A DNA stretch of 38,694 nucleotides. It comes from Anaerolinea sp. (lineage in GTDB: Bacteria; Chloroflexota; Anaerolineae; SpSt-313). Of this stretch, positions 1 to 6,986 are shown piece by piece. The notes under the pieces are model-generated. The model was not told where the DNA came from, searched no databases, and saw only the letters and a program-made list of their open reading frames with translations. The translations under genes were made by a program, and so were the position numbers. Each line of letters opens with the position of its first letter. The stretch's first letter is position 1. The DNA lies in contig DYEI01000494.1 of assembly GCA_020725765.1 (NCBI GenBank), positions 1 to 38,694 on the forward strand, given 5' to 3'.

Positions 1-153
1 AGGGGTGGGGGTCCCTCGATGGGCAAGGCCCTCGCCCTGCGAGCGAAGAAGGCTGTCCGCCCTTGAAGGGACGCCACCACGAGGGTGCGGCTGACTCGGG
101 CGCGGATCAGTGCACCGCCTCCGCATCCGGCACAGGGCCGTGTTAAATGGCGA

Positions 154-180
154 TGCCCCTCCGCCCTTCGCGGAGGGGCA
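154..180 (-). terminator. Hairpin downstream of rnpB
   Basis: A perfect 10-bp stem (arms 154-163 and 171-180, 7-nt loop) lies about 16 nt beyond the 3' end of the RNase P RNA on the minus strand. It has no long U-tract: the sequence just after it is mixed, with a short TTT a few bases on. It is best read as the rnpB terminator or a 3' processing/stability hairpin. Bases 1-153 to its left show no recognisable gene. Confidence 0.5.
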
Positions 181-195
181 CCTCATATGGCCCCC

Positions 196-580
196 GAGAG
201 GATCTATAAGCCGAATTCTGTACCGCCGGAGACCGGCGGCGGTGATCATCTCTCTGGGACGACGGTTGCCCGCCGTCTCTAGCGACCTACCCGAAGGCCA
301 GGACGAGCAGCCCTGCGACCGGCGGCTGCCGGTCTCGCCTTCCTACTTGGTCTTGCTCCCGATGGGGTTTGCCTGGCCGGCCCAGTCACCTGGACCGCCG
401 GTGGTCTCTTACACCACCCTTTCACGCTTACCGACGGACCGGATGGCCCGCCGGCGCCCTGCTTTCTGTTGCACTTGCCGTCAGGTCACCCTGCCTGGGC
501 GTTACCCAGCATCGTGCTCTGTGGAGTTCGGACTTTCCTCAGGCGGCATATGCCGCCCGCGATCACCTGACCCTCTCGGA
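196..580 (-). ncRNA. rnpB: RNase P RNA, bacterial type A-like
   Basis: This is the catalytic RNA of RNase P, which trims the 5' leader of tRNA precursors. Read on the minus strand it carries the near-invariant 5' core GAGGAAAGTCCGAACTCC, the conserved internal GTGCAACAGAAAGC and GGTAAGCGTGAAAGGGTGG stretches, and the 3' core ACAGAATTCGGCTTAT. The P1 helix closes exactly: 5' CCGAGAGG pairs with 3' CCTCTCGG, which sets the ends at about 580 and 196 (roughly 385 nt). A consensus promoter sits just upstream on the same strand. A plus-strand reading frame runs through this region into the radical SAM gene but is not real coding here. The end coordinates are good to a few bases. Confidence 0.95.
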
Positions 581-589
581 GCCACCTGG

Positions 590-618
590 AGTCTACCATG
601 CCCGCCCGTAACTGTCAA
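590..618 (-). promoter_or_regulatory. Sigma-70-type promoter of rnpB
   Basis: On the minus strand there is a perfect -35 TTGACA (618-613), a 17-nt spacer and a -10 TAGACT (595-590). The predicted start about 7 nt downstream coincides with the 5' side of the RNase P RNA P1 helix. The promoter is arranged back-to-back with the plus-strand promoter at 624-652, with only 5 bp between the two -35 boxes. Confidence 0.8.
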
Positions 619-623
619 GCTGG

Positions 624-652
624 TTGACATCTGCCCCCACTTCAGCTATTAT
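624..652 (+). promoter_or_regulatory. Sigma-70-type promoter of the radical SAM-yggU operon
   Basis: On the plus strand there is a perfect -35 TTGACA (624-629), a 17-nt spacer and a -10 TATTAT (647-652). The expected start near 659 gives a leader of about 35 nt before the GTG start of the radical SAM gene at 695. Together with the rnpB promoter it forms a compact divergent promoter pair. Confidence 0.8.
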
Positions 653-694
653 CCGGCGAGGCTGGAGGCAGCACTTGGATCGGGAGCGTCAGCA

Positions 695-2266
695 GTGAAG
701 TGGGAGGCAGTGCGCCGGGCACGCGAGATACTGGCGCGCGAGGAAGGCGCCGTAGTCAAGGACTGGGGAGGCAGGCTCCCCATCGCTCTCGTCTACCCGA
801 ACTCTTACTACGTCGGCATGTCCAGCCTCGGCCTCCAGGTGCTGTACCAGCGCCTCAACGCCCGGCCCGACATCGTCGCCGAGCGGGTTTTCTGGGAGCC
901 GGGTCAGCCACCCTCGTCGATCGAGAATCAGCAGCCTCTGGAGCATTTCGCCGCCATCGCAGCCTCCATTTCCTTCGAGCTGGATATCCTCAATCTGATC
1001 GTCATGCTCCGAAGGGCTGGACTCCCGCCGCTCGCTGCCGAGCGCGGCGATGAGGCCCCGCTGGTGCTCGCCGGGGGCCCGGTCCCGACCGCCAACCCCG
1101 AACTGCTGGCACCCCTCGTCGACGCCGCCTTCATTGGAGAGGCAGATGCCGAGTTGGACCGCCTGGCCGGGGTCCTCGTGGAGACCGCAACGCTCCCGCG
1201 CCATGAGCGGCTTCAGGCGCTTAGCACCCTCCCCGGCATCTACGTACCGGACATGAGCCCGCTGCCCGTGCAGCGCATCTGGCTGGCCGATCTGGACTCC
1301 TATCCCACCCACTCGGTCGTGCTGACCCCCGATACCGAGTTCGGGGACATGTACCTGATCGAGGTCTCCCGGGGCTGCCCGCGCGGATGCCGGTTCTGCC
1401 TTGCCGGCCAGATCTATCGGCCGGCAAGGGAGCGGAGCGTCCCGGCACTTGTCGCTCAGGCCGAAGAGGGCCTGCGCCACCGCGGCACCATCGGCCTCGT
1501 TGGCGCAGCTGTGTCCGACTATCGGGAGATCGACAGCCTCCTCGCCCGGCTCCGCGCCATGGAGGCGCGTGTGGCCGTCTCCTCGCTGCGTGTGCGGCCG
1601 CTGCCCGAGTCGCTCCTGCGCGCCCTCGCCGAGAGCGGCTCTCAGACCCTCACGCTGGCCCCCGAGGCCGGTTCCGAGCGACTGCGCCGGGCCATCGCCA
1701 AAGGCGTCCGCAGGGAGGACATCCTCTCCGCTGCCGAGCGCGCAGCCGGGCATGGGTTTCCGCAGCTCAAGCTGTACTTTATGATCGGCTTGCCCGGCGA
1801 GGCCGATGAGGACGTCGCCGCCATCGCCGAGCTGGTGGCCGAGGTACGGAATCGCTTCCGCCGGCGGATCACCGTCCACGTGACGCCCTTTGTGCCCAAA
1901 CCTCACACGCCCTTTGAGCGCCAGCCCATGGCCGACGCGGCTACCCTGAACCGGCGCGGCCAGCTGCTGGCCAAGAGCCTGCGCGGACCGGCTGTCACCC
2001 TGCGCCTCGAGGGGACGGTCTGGGCCCGCGTTCAGGGCGCGCTGGCCCGCGGGGACCGGGCACTCGGCCAGGCGCTGAGCCGCCTGCAGGCACCAACCCT
2101 GGCCGCCTGGCGCCGTGTGCTGCGCAGCGCCGGGCTCGACGAGGAGCGCTACCTGCGCCCCCGCGGAAGCGAGGAGCTGCTTCCGTGGAGCGTGGTCGAC
2201 CAGGGCTGCCGTGTGGCCGCTGGCCCGGAGCCAGCCGAGAGCTATGGGTTCGCGATCGAGAGCTGA
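695..2266 (+). CDS. B12-binding-type radical SAM protein of unknown reaction
   Basis: A 523-residue radical SAM enzyme. The [4Fe-4S] cluster motif CxxxCxxC (C228, C232, C235, in RGCPRGCRFC) is intact. A cobalamin-binding-like Rossmann region precedes it (starting PIALVYPNSYYVGMSSLG, with the GGP-containing loop further on). The layout resembles the TIGR03960-type radical SAM proteins, whose reaction is unknown. In many bacteria these are fused or adjacent to a DUF2344 partner, which is not present here. I chose GTG 695 because GGGAG lies 8 nt upstream and the promoter at 624-652 fits. The open frame extends further upstream, but only through rnpB. The stop is 6 bp before pgeF, so it is probably the first gene of the operon. 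The family call is good; substrate and product are unknown. Confidence 0.85.
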   Translation: MKWEAVRRAREILAREEGAVVKDWGGRLPIALVYPNSYYVGMSSLGLQVLYQRLNARPDIVAERVFWEPGQPPSSIENQQPLEHFAAIAASISFELDILNLIVMLRRAGLPPLAAERGDEAPLVLAGGPVPTANPELLAPLVDAAFIGEADAELDRLAGVLVETATLPRHERLQALSTLPGIYVPDMSPLPVQRIWLADLDSYPTHSVVLTPDTEFGDMYLIEVSRGCPRGCRFCLAGQIYRPARERSVPALVAQAEEGLRHRGTIGLVGAAVSDYREIDSLLARLRAMEARVAVSSLRVRPLPESLLRALAESGSQTLTLAPEAGSERLRRAIAKGVRREDILSAAERAAGHGFPQLKLYFMIGLPGEADEDVAAIAELVAEVRNRFRRRITVHVTPFVPKPHTPFERQPMADAATLNRRGQLLAKSLRGPAVTLRLEGTVWARVQGALARGDRALGQALSRLQAPTLAAWRRVLRSAGLDEERYLRPRGSEELLPWSVVDQGCRVAAGPEPAESYGFAIES

Positions 2267-2272
2267 GCATCC

Positions 2273-3058
2273 ATGACCCTCCTGCGCATCGAGGAATCCG
2301 GCCTCACCTACTACCAGTTCGCAGCGCTGCGTGCCGTCCCAGAGCTGCGCCACGGCCTGTTCACCCGCCTCGGCGGCGTGAGCCAGCCCCCTTATGCCAG
2401 CCTGAACGTCGGCAGCAGCGTCGGGGACGACCCGGCAAGCGTCGCCGAGAACACGCGCCGATGCCTCGCGACGCTCGGCTTTGAGGTCGGGCAGGTGGTG
2501 ACAGCCTTCCAGGTGCACAGCGATACCGTCGCCCGCGTGGACCGCCGGGACGCCGGGCGGGTGATCCCCGCAACCGACGGTCTCGTCACCAACGCGCCCG
2601 GCATCGTTCTCGTCCTGCGCTTCGCCGACTGTGTCCCCATCCTGCTCTACGACGCCGAACACGCTGCGCTAGGCCTCGCCCACGCCGGCTGGCGCGGGAC
2701 GCTCGCGGGCATCGCGACGAAGGTCGTGTTGGCCATGCAGGAGCACTTTGGGAGTTGCCCAGGGCGGCTGTGGGCTGGCATCGGACCGGCCATAGGGCCC
2801 TGCTGCTACGAGGTGAGCACGGACCTCGGTGACGCCTTTGCCCATCGCTTTGGAGAACAGGTGATCGCCAGGGACGAGGGCACCCGGCTGAGTGTCGACC
2901 TGCCCCGGGCAAATGCGCTCGCTCTCGAAGAGGCGGGTCTGCAAGAGATCGAGATCGCCGGCCTTTGCACGGCGTGCCACACGGGCGAGTTCTTCTCCCA
3001 CCGCGCGGAAGGAGGCCGCACGGGGCGGCAGCCGGCCCTGATCGGTCTGACGGGCTGA
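2273..3058 (+). CDS. pgeF: Peptidoglycan editing factor PgeF (YlmD/YfiH, multicopper-oxidase-like fold)
   Basis: A 261-residue protein of the PgeF family, once annotated as laccase-like polyphenol oxidase. The family removes wrongly incorporated amino acids from peptidoglycan precursors in the cytosol and uses a zinc site. The metal-ligand signatures are visible: FQVHSD (His), FADCVP (Cys) and HAGWRG (His), followed by the family's GIGPAIGPCCYEV and the late CTACH segment. The length is normal for the family. It sits 6 bp after the radical SAM gene and 24 bp before yggS, an order commonly seen next to yggS/proC/yggT in Gram-positive and related bacteria, so co-transcription is likely. Confidence 0.93.
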   Translation: MTLLRIEESGLTYYQFAALRAVPELRHGLFTRLGGVSQPPYASLNVGSSVGDDPASVAENTRRCLATLGFEVGQVVTAFQVHSDTVARVDRRDAGRVIPATDGLVTNAPGIVLVLRFADCVPILLYDAEHAALGLAHAGWRGTLAGIATKVVLAMQEHFGSCPGRLWAGIGPAIGPCCYEVSTDLGDAFAHRFGEQVIARDEGTRLSVDLPRANALALEEAGLQEIEIAGLCTACHTGEFFSHRAEGGRTGRQPALIGLTG

Positions 3059-3082
3059 GGGTGACACATCGGGGGACCGGGG

Positions 3083-3832
3083 ATGGACATGGAGCCAGAG
3101 CTCCGGAGCAGGCTTGACGCTGTGCGCGAGAGGGTCGCCGCAGCCGCCCGTCGCGTGGGGCGCGACCCCGCCGGAATCCAGATCGTAGCAGTCAGCAAGA
3201 CGGTTCCCGCCGAGCGCGTGGCGGCCCTTGCCCGTCTGGGCGTGCGACACTTTGGCGAGAACCGCGTCGAGGAGGCGGAGGCCAAGATCCCGGCGGTCCG
3301 CGCGCTGCTGGGGCAGGATCTGGCACGCGACGTCTCCTGGTATCTGGTCGGGCACCTGCAGACCCGCAAGGCGGCCCGGGCCCTTGAGCTGTTCGACGAG
3401 GTCCACTCGGTCGACACGGTGAGGCTGGCGACCCGGCTGGACCGGCTGGCCGCCGCTCGGGGCAGAAGGCTCCCGGTCCTGCTCGAGGTGAACATCTCTG
3501 GCGAAGCCACCAAGTACGGCCTGCCTGCGGGCGGCTGGCCCCATGACCGGGAGCGGACCGAGGAGCTCTACGCTCAGATCGAGGCCATTCTGAGCCTGCC
3601 GCACCTCAGCGTGCGCGGGCTGATGACGGTTGCGCCGCTCGCTGCCAATCCCGAGGCGGTGCGGCCGGTCTTTCGCAGGCTCAGAGAGCTGCGCGACGCC
3701 CTGGTCAGCCGGTGGCCGGGACACGCTTTGCCCGAGCTCTCGATGGGGATGAGCGACGACTATGAGGTCGCTGTCGAGGAAGGCGCGACGATGATCCGGC
3801 TGGGGCGGGCCATCTTTGGCCCGCGAGTGTAA
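3083..3832 (+). CDS. yggS: YggS-family pyridoxal-phosphate homeostasis protein
   Basis: A 249-residue single-domain PLP-binding protein (PLPBP/YggS). The family helps keep free pyridoxal phosphate and amino/keto-acid pools in balance and has no clear catalytic reaction. Visible family marks are the PLP lysine in IVAVSKTVP, the FGENRVEEAE motif, WYLVGHLQTRKA, HSVDTVRLA, LLEVNISGEATKYG, GLMTV and the C-terminal LSMGMSDDYEVAVEEG-T-RLGRAIFG. These are all intact. ATG 3083 is taken as the start; an in-frame ATG two codons later is equally possible. It lies between pgeF and proC, the usual neighbourhood for this gene. Confidence 0.95.
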   Translation: MDMEPELRSRLDAVRERVAAAARRVGRDPAGIQIVAVSKTVPAERVAALARLGVRHFGENRVEEAEAKIPAVRALLGQDLARDVSWYLVGHLQTRKAARALELFDEVHSVDTVRLATRLDRLAAARGRRLPVLLEVNISGEATKYGLPAGGWPHDRERTEELYAQIEAILSLPHLSVRGLMTVAPLAANPEAVRPVFRRLRELRDALVSRWPGHALPELSMGMSDDYEVAVEEGATMIRLGRAIFGPRV

Positions 3833-3859
3833 CGAGGAAAGGAACCAGGACAAGGACAC

Positions 3860-4690
3860 ATGAGCGCATTGGAGGATACCCGTCTCGCCTTCATCGGAGC
3901 CGGCGTCATGGGCGAGGCTATGATCAAGGGGCTGCTGTCGCAGCACCTCGTGCTTCCGGAGATGATCGTCGCCAGCGACCCCCGTCCCGAGCGCGGCGTT
4001 GAGCTCTCAGAGCGGTATGGCATCTCCGCAACCACCGACAACGTCGCAGCGGCACGGGAGGGCCAGGTTGTCGTCCTGTCCATCAAGCCGCAGGTGCTCA
4101 CGCCCGTCCTTGCGCAGCTGCGCGGGCACATCCGCAACGAGGCCCTCGTCCTCTCCATCATCGCGGGGGCCCGCATCGAGACGATCGCCCGCGGGCTGGA
4201 CCACCGCAAGATCGTGCGGGTCATGCCCAACACGCCCGCACAGATCGGTCAGGGCATGTCGGTCTGGATGTGCACCTCAGAGGTCGAGCCGCGCCAGCGC
4301 GAGCAGGCGCAGATGATGCTGCGCGCCCTTGGCGAAGAGATTGCCGTCGACGACGAGGACTATCTCGACATGGCCACCGCCCTCAGTGGCACCGGACCCG
4401 CCTACGTCTTTCTCTTCATGGAGGCCTTGATCGACGCCGGGGTGCACCTCGGCTTCTCGCGCCGCGTGGCTCAGCAGCTTGTGCTCCAGACACTGCAGGG
4501 CTCCGTGGCCTATGCGCGCCAGTCTAACCTGCACCCGGCAGAGTTGCGTAACCAGGTCACCTCGCCGGGCGGCACGTCTGCGGAGGCGCTGTACCAACTG
4601 GAGAAGGGCGGGCTACGCACCGTCCTGTCGCGGGCCATCTGGGCGGCGTACCAAAAGTCCCGCTATCTGGGAGGGCTGAATAACGAATGA
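3860..4690 (+). CDS. proC: Pyrroline-5-carboxylate reductase
   Basis: A 276-residue enzyme that reduces 1-pyrroline-5-carboxylate to proline with NAD(P)H, the last step of proline synthesis. The N-terminal Rossmann motif is present (AFIGAGVMGEAMIKGL), followed by VLSIKPQ, the RVMPNTPAQIGQGM segment and the C-terminal dimer/active-site signature with TALSGTGPAYVFLFMEAL and VTSPGGTSAEAL. The length is typical. Its stop overlaps the start of yggT by 4 nt (ATGA), so translation is probably coupled. Confidence 0.96.
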   Translation: MSALEDTRLAFIGAGVMGEAMIKGLLSQHLVLPEMIVASDPRPERGVELSERYGISATTDNVAAAREGQVVVLSIKPQVLTPVLAQLRGHIRNEALVLSIIAGARIETIARGLDHRKIVRVMPNTPAQIGQGMSVWMCTSEVEPRQREQAQMMLRALGEEIAVDDEDYLDMATALSGTGPAYVFLFMEALIDAGVHLGFSRRVAQQLVLQTLQGSVAYARQSNLHPAELRNQVTSPGGTSAEALYQLEKGGLRTVLSRAIWAAYQKSRYLGGLNNE

Positions 4691-4953
4691 GCTGGCTGTA
4701 TACCTTTATCGACCTCCTGTTCTACGCGCTGAACCTGGCCATCCTGGTCCGGGTGATTGTCTCGTGGCTGAACGTCAGCCCGTATAACCCGCTGATCTCT
4801 TTCATCTACCAGATCACGGACCCGATCATCCTGCCACTGCGGCGCATCATACCACCCCTGGGCATGATCGACATCACACCGATCATCGCCATCTTGCTGC
4901 TGTCGATCATCCGGCAGATACTGCTGACCCTGCTGATGGCGGCGCTGCGCTAG
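4687..4953 (+). CDS. yggT: YggT-family membrane protein
   Basis: An 88-residue integral membrane protein of the YggT family. There are two hydrophobic helices, about residues 5-25 and 58-85, separated by the family signature LNVSPYNPLISFIYQITDPIILPLRRIIPPLG. In Gram-positive bacteria the homologue near ftsZ/sepF (YlmG) is linked to cell division and nucleoid placement; in other bacteria a role in osmotic tolerance has been suggested. It overlaps proC by 4 nt and precedes a DUF167 gene, a widespread conserved order. Confidence 0.92.
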   Translation: MSWLYTFIDLLFYALNLAILVRVIVSWLNVSPYNPLISFIYQITDPIILPLRRIIPPLGMIDITPIIAILLLSIIRQILLTLLMAALR

Positions 4954-5016
4954 GCATCGGTGAAGCGTACGCCGCCACCGGCAGTGCGGCCAACCTCAGA
5001 GGTGCGGGGAACCGGT

Positions 5017-5370
5017 ATGAGGCAAAGGGAGGGTGAAGCACCTGCCTGGATCGTCGGCGAGGATGAGCAGGGGGTCACCATCGCCGTCAGGGTCACCCCC
5101 CGCGCCCGCCGTGCGGAGGTCGTCGGCGAGCACGGGGATGCCCTTCAGATTCGCGTGCCTGCGCCACCGGTCGAAGGCGCTGCCAACGAGGCCCTGATCG
5201 CCTTCCTCGCGGAGGCGCTCGACGTGCGCCGCCGGGATATCACCCTGCTCTCGGGCGAGCGCTCGCGCCGCAAGCTCGTACGCATTCAGGGCCTCGACGG
5301 GAGGACCGTCGAGGCCCGGCTTGGTGGGCGAGAGCCAGGCCAAAGCGGGCGGGGTCGACGCCGACTGTAG
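5017..5370 (+). CDS. yggU: DUF167 (YggU) family protein
   Basis: A 117-residue protein with the DUF167/YggU domain, a small alpha/beta fold whose function is unknown. The signature is clear: VRVTPRARRAEVVG, then LQIRVPAPPVEGAANEALI, and DITLLSGERSRRKLVRI. ATG 5017 is preferred because GGGGA lies 6 nt upstream and the conserved domain starts soon after it. A GTG at 4960 would add 19 residues of low-quality sequence. The C-terminal tail after the domain is short and basic. It is the last gene of the operon. Confidence 0.88.
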   Translation: MRQREGEAPAWIVGEDEQGVTIAVRVTPRARRAEVVGEHGDALQIRVPAPPVEGAANEALIAFLAEALDVRRRDITLLSGERSRRKLVRIQGLDGRTVEARLGGREPGQSGRGRRRL

Positions 5371-5428
5371 ATACTCTGCTGCACAGGCCACGTTGCTTGT
5401 GCGGCAACCCTCCGCCGCCTTCCTGCCT

Positions 5429-5457
5429 CCGCACGCGGGGGCTTGCACCGCGTGCGG
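5429..5457. terminator. Hairpin between convergent genes
   Basis: A perfect 10-bp GC-rich stem (arms 5429-5438 and 5448-5457, 9-nt loop) lies in the 165-bp gap between the 3' ends of yggU (plus) and the small membrane protein gene at 5536 (minus). No U-tract is present on either strand. From its position it is a plausible bidirectional termination or 3'-end-protecting hairpin. Confidence 0.4.
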
Positions 5458-5535
5458 TGCTCTGACACAGCGTACCGACCTCCCGCGACCGCCGCTTCGC
5501 CTCGGAACAGGGCCTCCCCCTCAGACCGCAGCCAT

Positions 5536-6003
5536 TCACGCGCCGCTGAGCCTGCCGTAGAGCCAGCCGCCGAACGCACCGCACACGGCCTGCACTGCCA
5601 GGTCAACCGGCCCACAGAGAAGCCAGGCTGCGACCCCGAAGAGCCCAGCGCCGAGGGTCACCAGGCCCAGGATCAGGCCAAACACCACGTAGTAGAGCGT
5701 CGGCAGCAGCCAGGCAACCAGCCCAGCCACAGCCCCTACCTGTGCCAGCTCCTCGACGCGGTAGCCCGAGCCTACGGCGAAGAATCCCGCCAGCGCTCCG
5801 TTGCCGACGTAGAGCAAGAGCTGAACCGGGTAGCAGAACACTACCGATGCACCACCAGTCAGAGAGTTCACAAGTGCAACGACCAGGAGGAACACCCACA
5901 GGATCACTGCCGAACGGATGCCCGGATGTAGCCGCCCCCAAAAGCTTGTGCTCGCGTAGGAAGAGCGTCGCCATCTTGTGTAGCCGCCGCGCCCTCTGCC
6001 CAT
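5536..6003 (-). CDS. Small four-helix membrane protein, last gene of the tubulin-like cluster
   Basis: A 155-residue membrane protein I do not recognise. A basic, cytosolic-looking N-terminus (about 30 residues, rich in R, G and Y) is followed by a first helix (AVILWVFLLVVALVNSL), then paired hydrophobic segments rich in Gly and Ala. The rest ends in GAFGGWLYGRLSG, a glycine-zipper-like end. ATG 6003 is chosen because AGGAG lies 5 nt upstream; the ATG at 6036 has no ribosome site and would overlap the previous gene. It starts 25 nt after the metallophosphoesterase stop and has the same strand, so it probably belongs to the same operon as a membrane component. Confidence 0.75.
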   Translation of the reverse strand: MGRGRGGYTRWRRSSYASTSFWGRLHPGIRSAVILWVFLLVVALVNSLTGGASVVFCYPVQLLLYVGNGALAGFFAVGSGYRVEELAQVGAVAGLVAWLLPTLYYVVFGLILGLVTLGAGLFGVAAWLLCGPVDLAVQAVCGAFGGWLYGRLSGA

Positions 6004-6028
6004 CTGCTCTCTCCTCTCATGAGCTGGC

Positions 6029-6970
6029 TCAGCCATCCGTGAGCCCGAAGTAGCGGAGCACCCTGAGCTGCGTCGGGGGATCGAGATCGCCTATGTCGCG
6101 ATAGGCTCTTGCCAGCTCTTGCCTCAGCATCTCCCGGTCCAACTCGATCCTTCGGACCTGAAGCGAGAAACCGCGTCGATCACGGATATCCAGCAGCGTG
6201 TATTCCAGACGGTAGCGTTCATCTCGTCCTGCGCGATGGTCGACACCAGCGGATCCGACGCAGGCCAGGTAATCGCCCTCCCCGATGTCCACCCAGTCCC
6301 CAGGGTCAGCATTGACCGGCCGGGGTTCAGACTCGCGCCGTCCTCTATGCCATACGAAGGCGCGATGGCTGTGTCCGCAGAGGATAAGGCAGCGCCTCGG
6401 CCGGCGCCGACCCAGCTGCCCGCGGGCGTAATCCATGTCCATCCGGGCATGATGGGCACCCTCTATCCCTTCGGCAAGATGGTAGCTCCACTCCATATAG
6501 TCCCGAAGCATGCCATGACAGAGCCAGACCGCTGCGCTGCGGTACCCGAGATCGTCACCGGAGAGGAGCCTGCGCGTGTACAGACGTCCGCCAGAGTCCT
6601 TGCGACGGTCCGTGCACTGGTCGCAGAGCCAATCATATTGCTCGGCTGCCCGCAACTGCCGTATCGTGACCGGTATCGTACTCCGGAACAGGGGGTTAAC
6701 GGCTCCATCCAGGGGGACGAGCCCACAGGCGTAGGCTTCGTGGTTGCCCGCCACAAGCTCGGGCTCGCGCATCACGAGACGTGGACACCAACCGCGGATG
6801 CGCTGTATCACCTCCGCCGATCTCGGGAGGGGATCTATGAGGTCCCCCAGGAGCCAGATGCGATCGAAGTGCTCGCGCTTATAGTCGCGGAGCACTCCCC
6901 GGAGGTCCTTTTCGATGGCATCAAGTGCAAGGTGATTGCCATGGATGTCAGAGATGACTGGTACCAGCAC
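6029..6970 (-). CDS. Calcineurin-like metallophosphoesterase
   Basis: A 313-residue protein with all five motifs of the binuclear-metal phosphoesterase superfamily near its N-terminus and middle: SDIHGNH (D-x-H), LLGDLIDPLP (GDxxD), AGNHEAY (GNHE), WLCHG and CGHSHRAF (GHxH). The order and spacing resemble the YfcE/MJ0936-like branch more than the PP1/PP2A branch. It could act on phosphoproteins, nucleotides or phosphodiesters. The C-terminal ~80 residues are a variable tail with beta-strand character. I chose GTG 6970 because it lies 16 nt after the upstream stop, has an AGGAG 10 nt away and begins directly at the first strand; an in-frame ATG at 7033 would overlap the upstream gene by 47 nt. 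Its place behind a kinase-like gene suggests a paired modification role, but this is inference. Confidence 0.85.
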   Translation of the reverse strand: MLVPVISDIHGNHLALDAIEKDLRGVLRDYKREHFDRIWLLGDLIDPLPRSAEVIQRIRGWCPRLVMREPELVAGNHEAYACGLVPLDGAVNPLFRSTIPVTIRQLRAAEQYDWLCDQCTDRRKDSGGRLYTRRLLSGDDLGYRSAAVWLCHGMLRDYMEWSYHLAEGIEGAHHARMDMDYARGQLGRRRPRRCLILCGHSHRAFVWHRGRRESEPRPVNADPGDWVDIGEGDYLACVGSAGVDHRAGRDERYRLEYTLLDIRDRRGFSLQVRRIELDREMLRQELARAYRDIGDLDPPTQLRVLRYFGLTDG

Positions 6971-6986
6971 GAATGCCCCACTCCTC

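Noticed and set aside
110-694. Upstream extension of the radical SAM frame
   Set aside because: It lies over RNase P RNA and its promoter; the product has no conserved sequence, and GTG 695 has a ribosome site.
689-2662. Long minus-strand open frame (657 residues) opposite the radical SAM gene and pgeF
   Set aside because: It runs antisense to two well-recognised proteins and has no domain; it is a by-product of high GC.
2669-3946. Minus-strand open frame (425 residues) opposite pgeF and yggS
   Set aside because: Both plus-strand genes are clear family members; the antisense frame is low-complexity.
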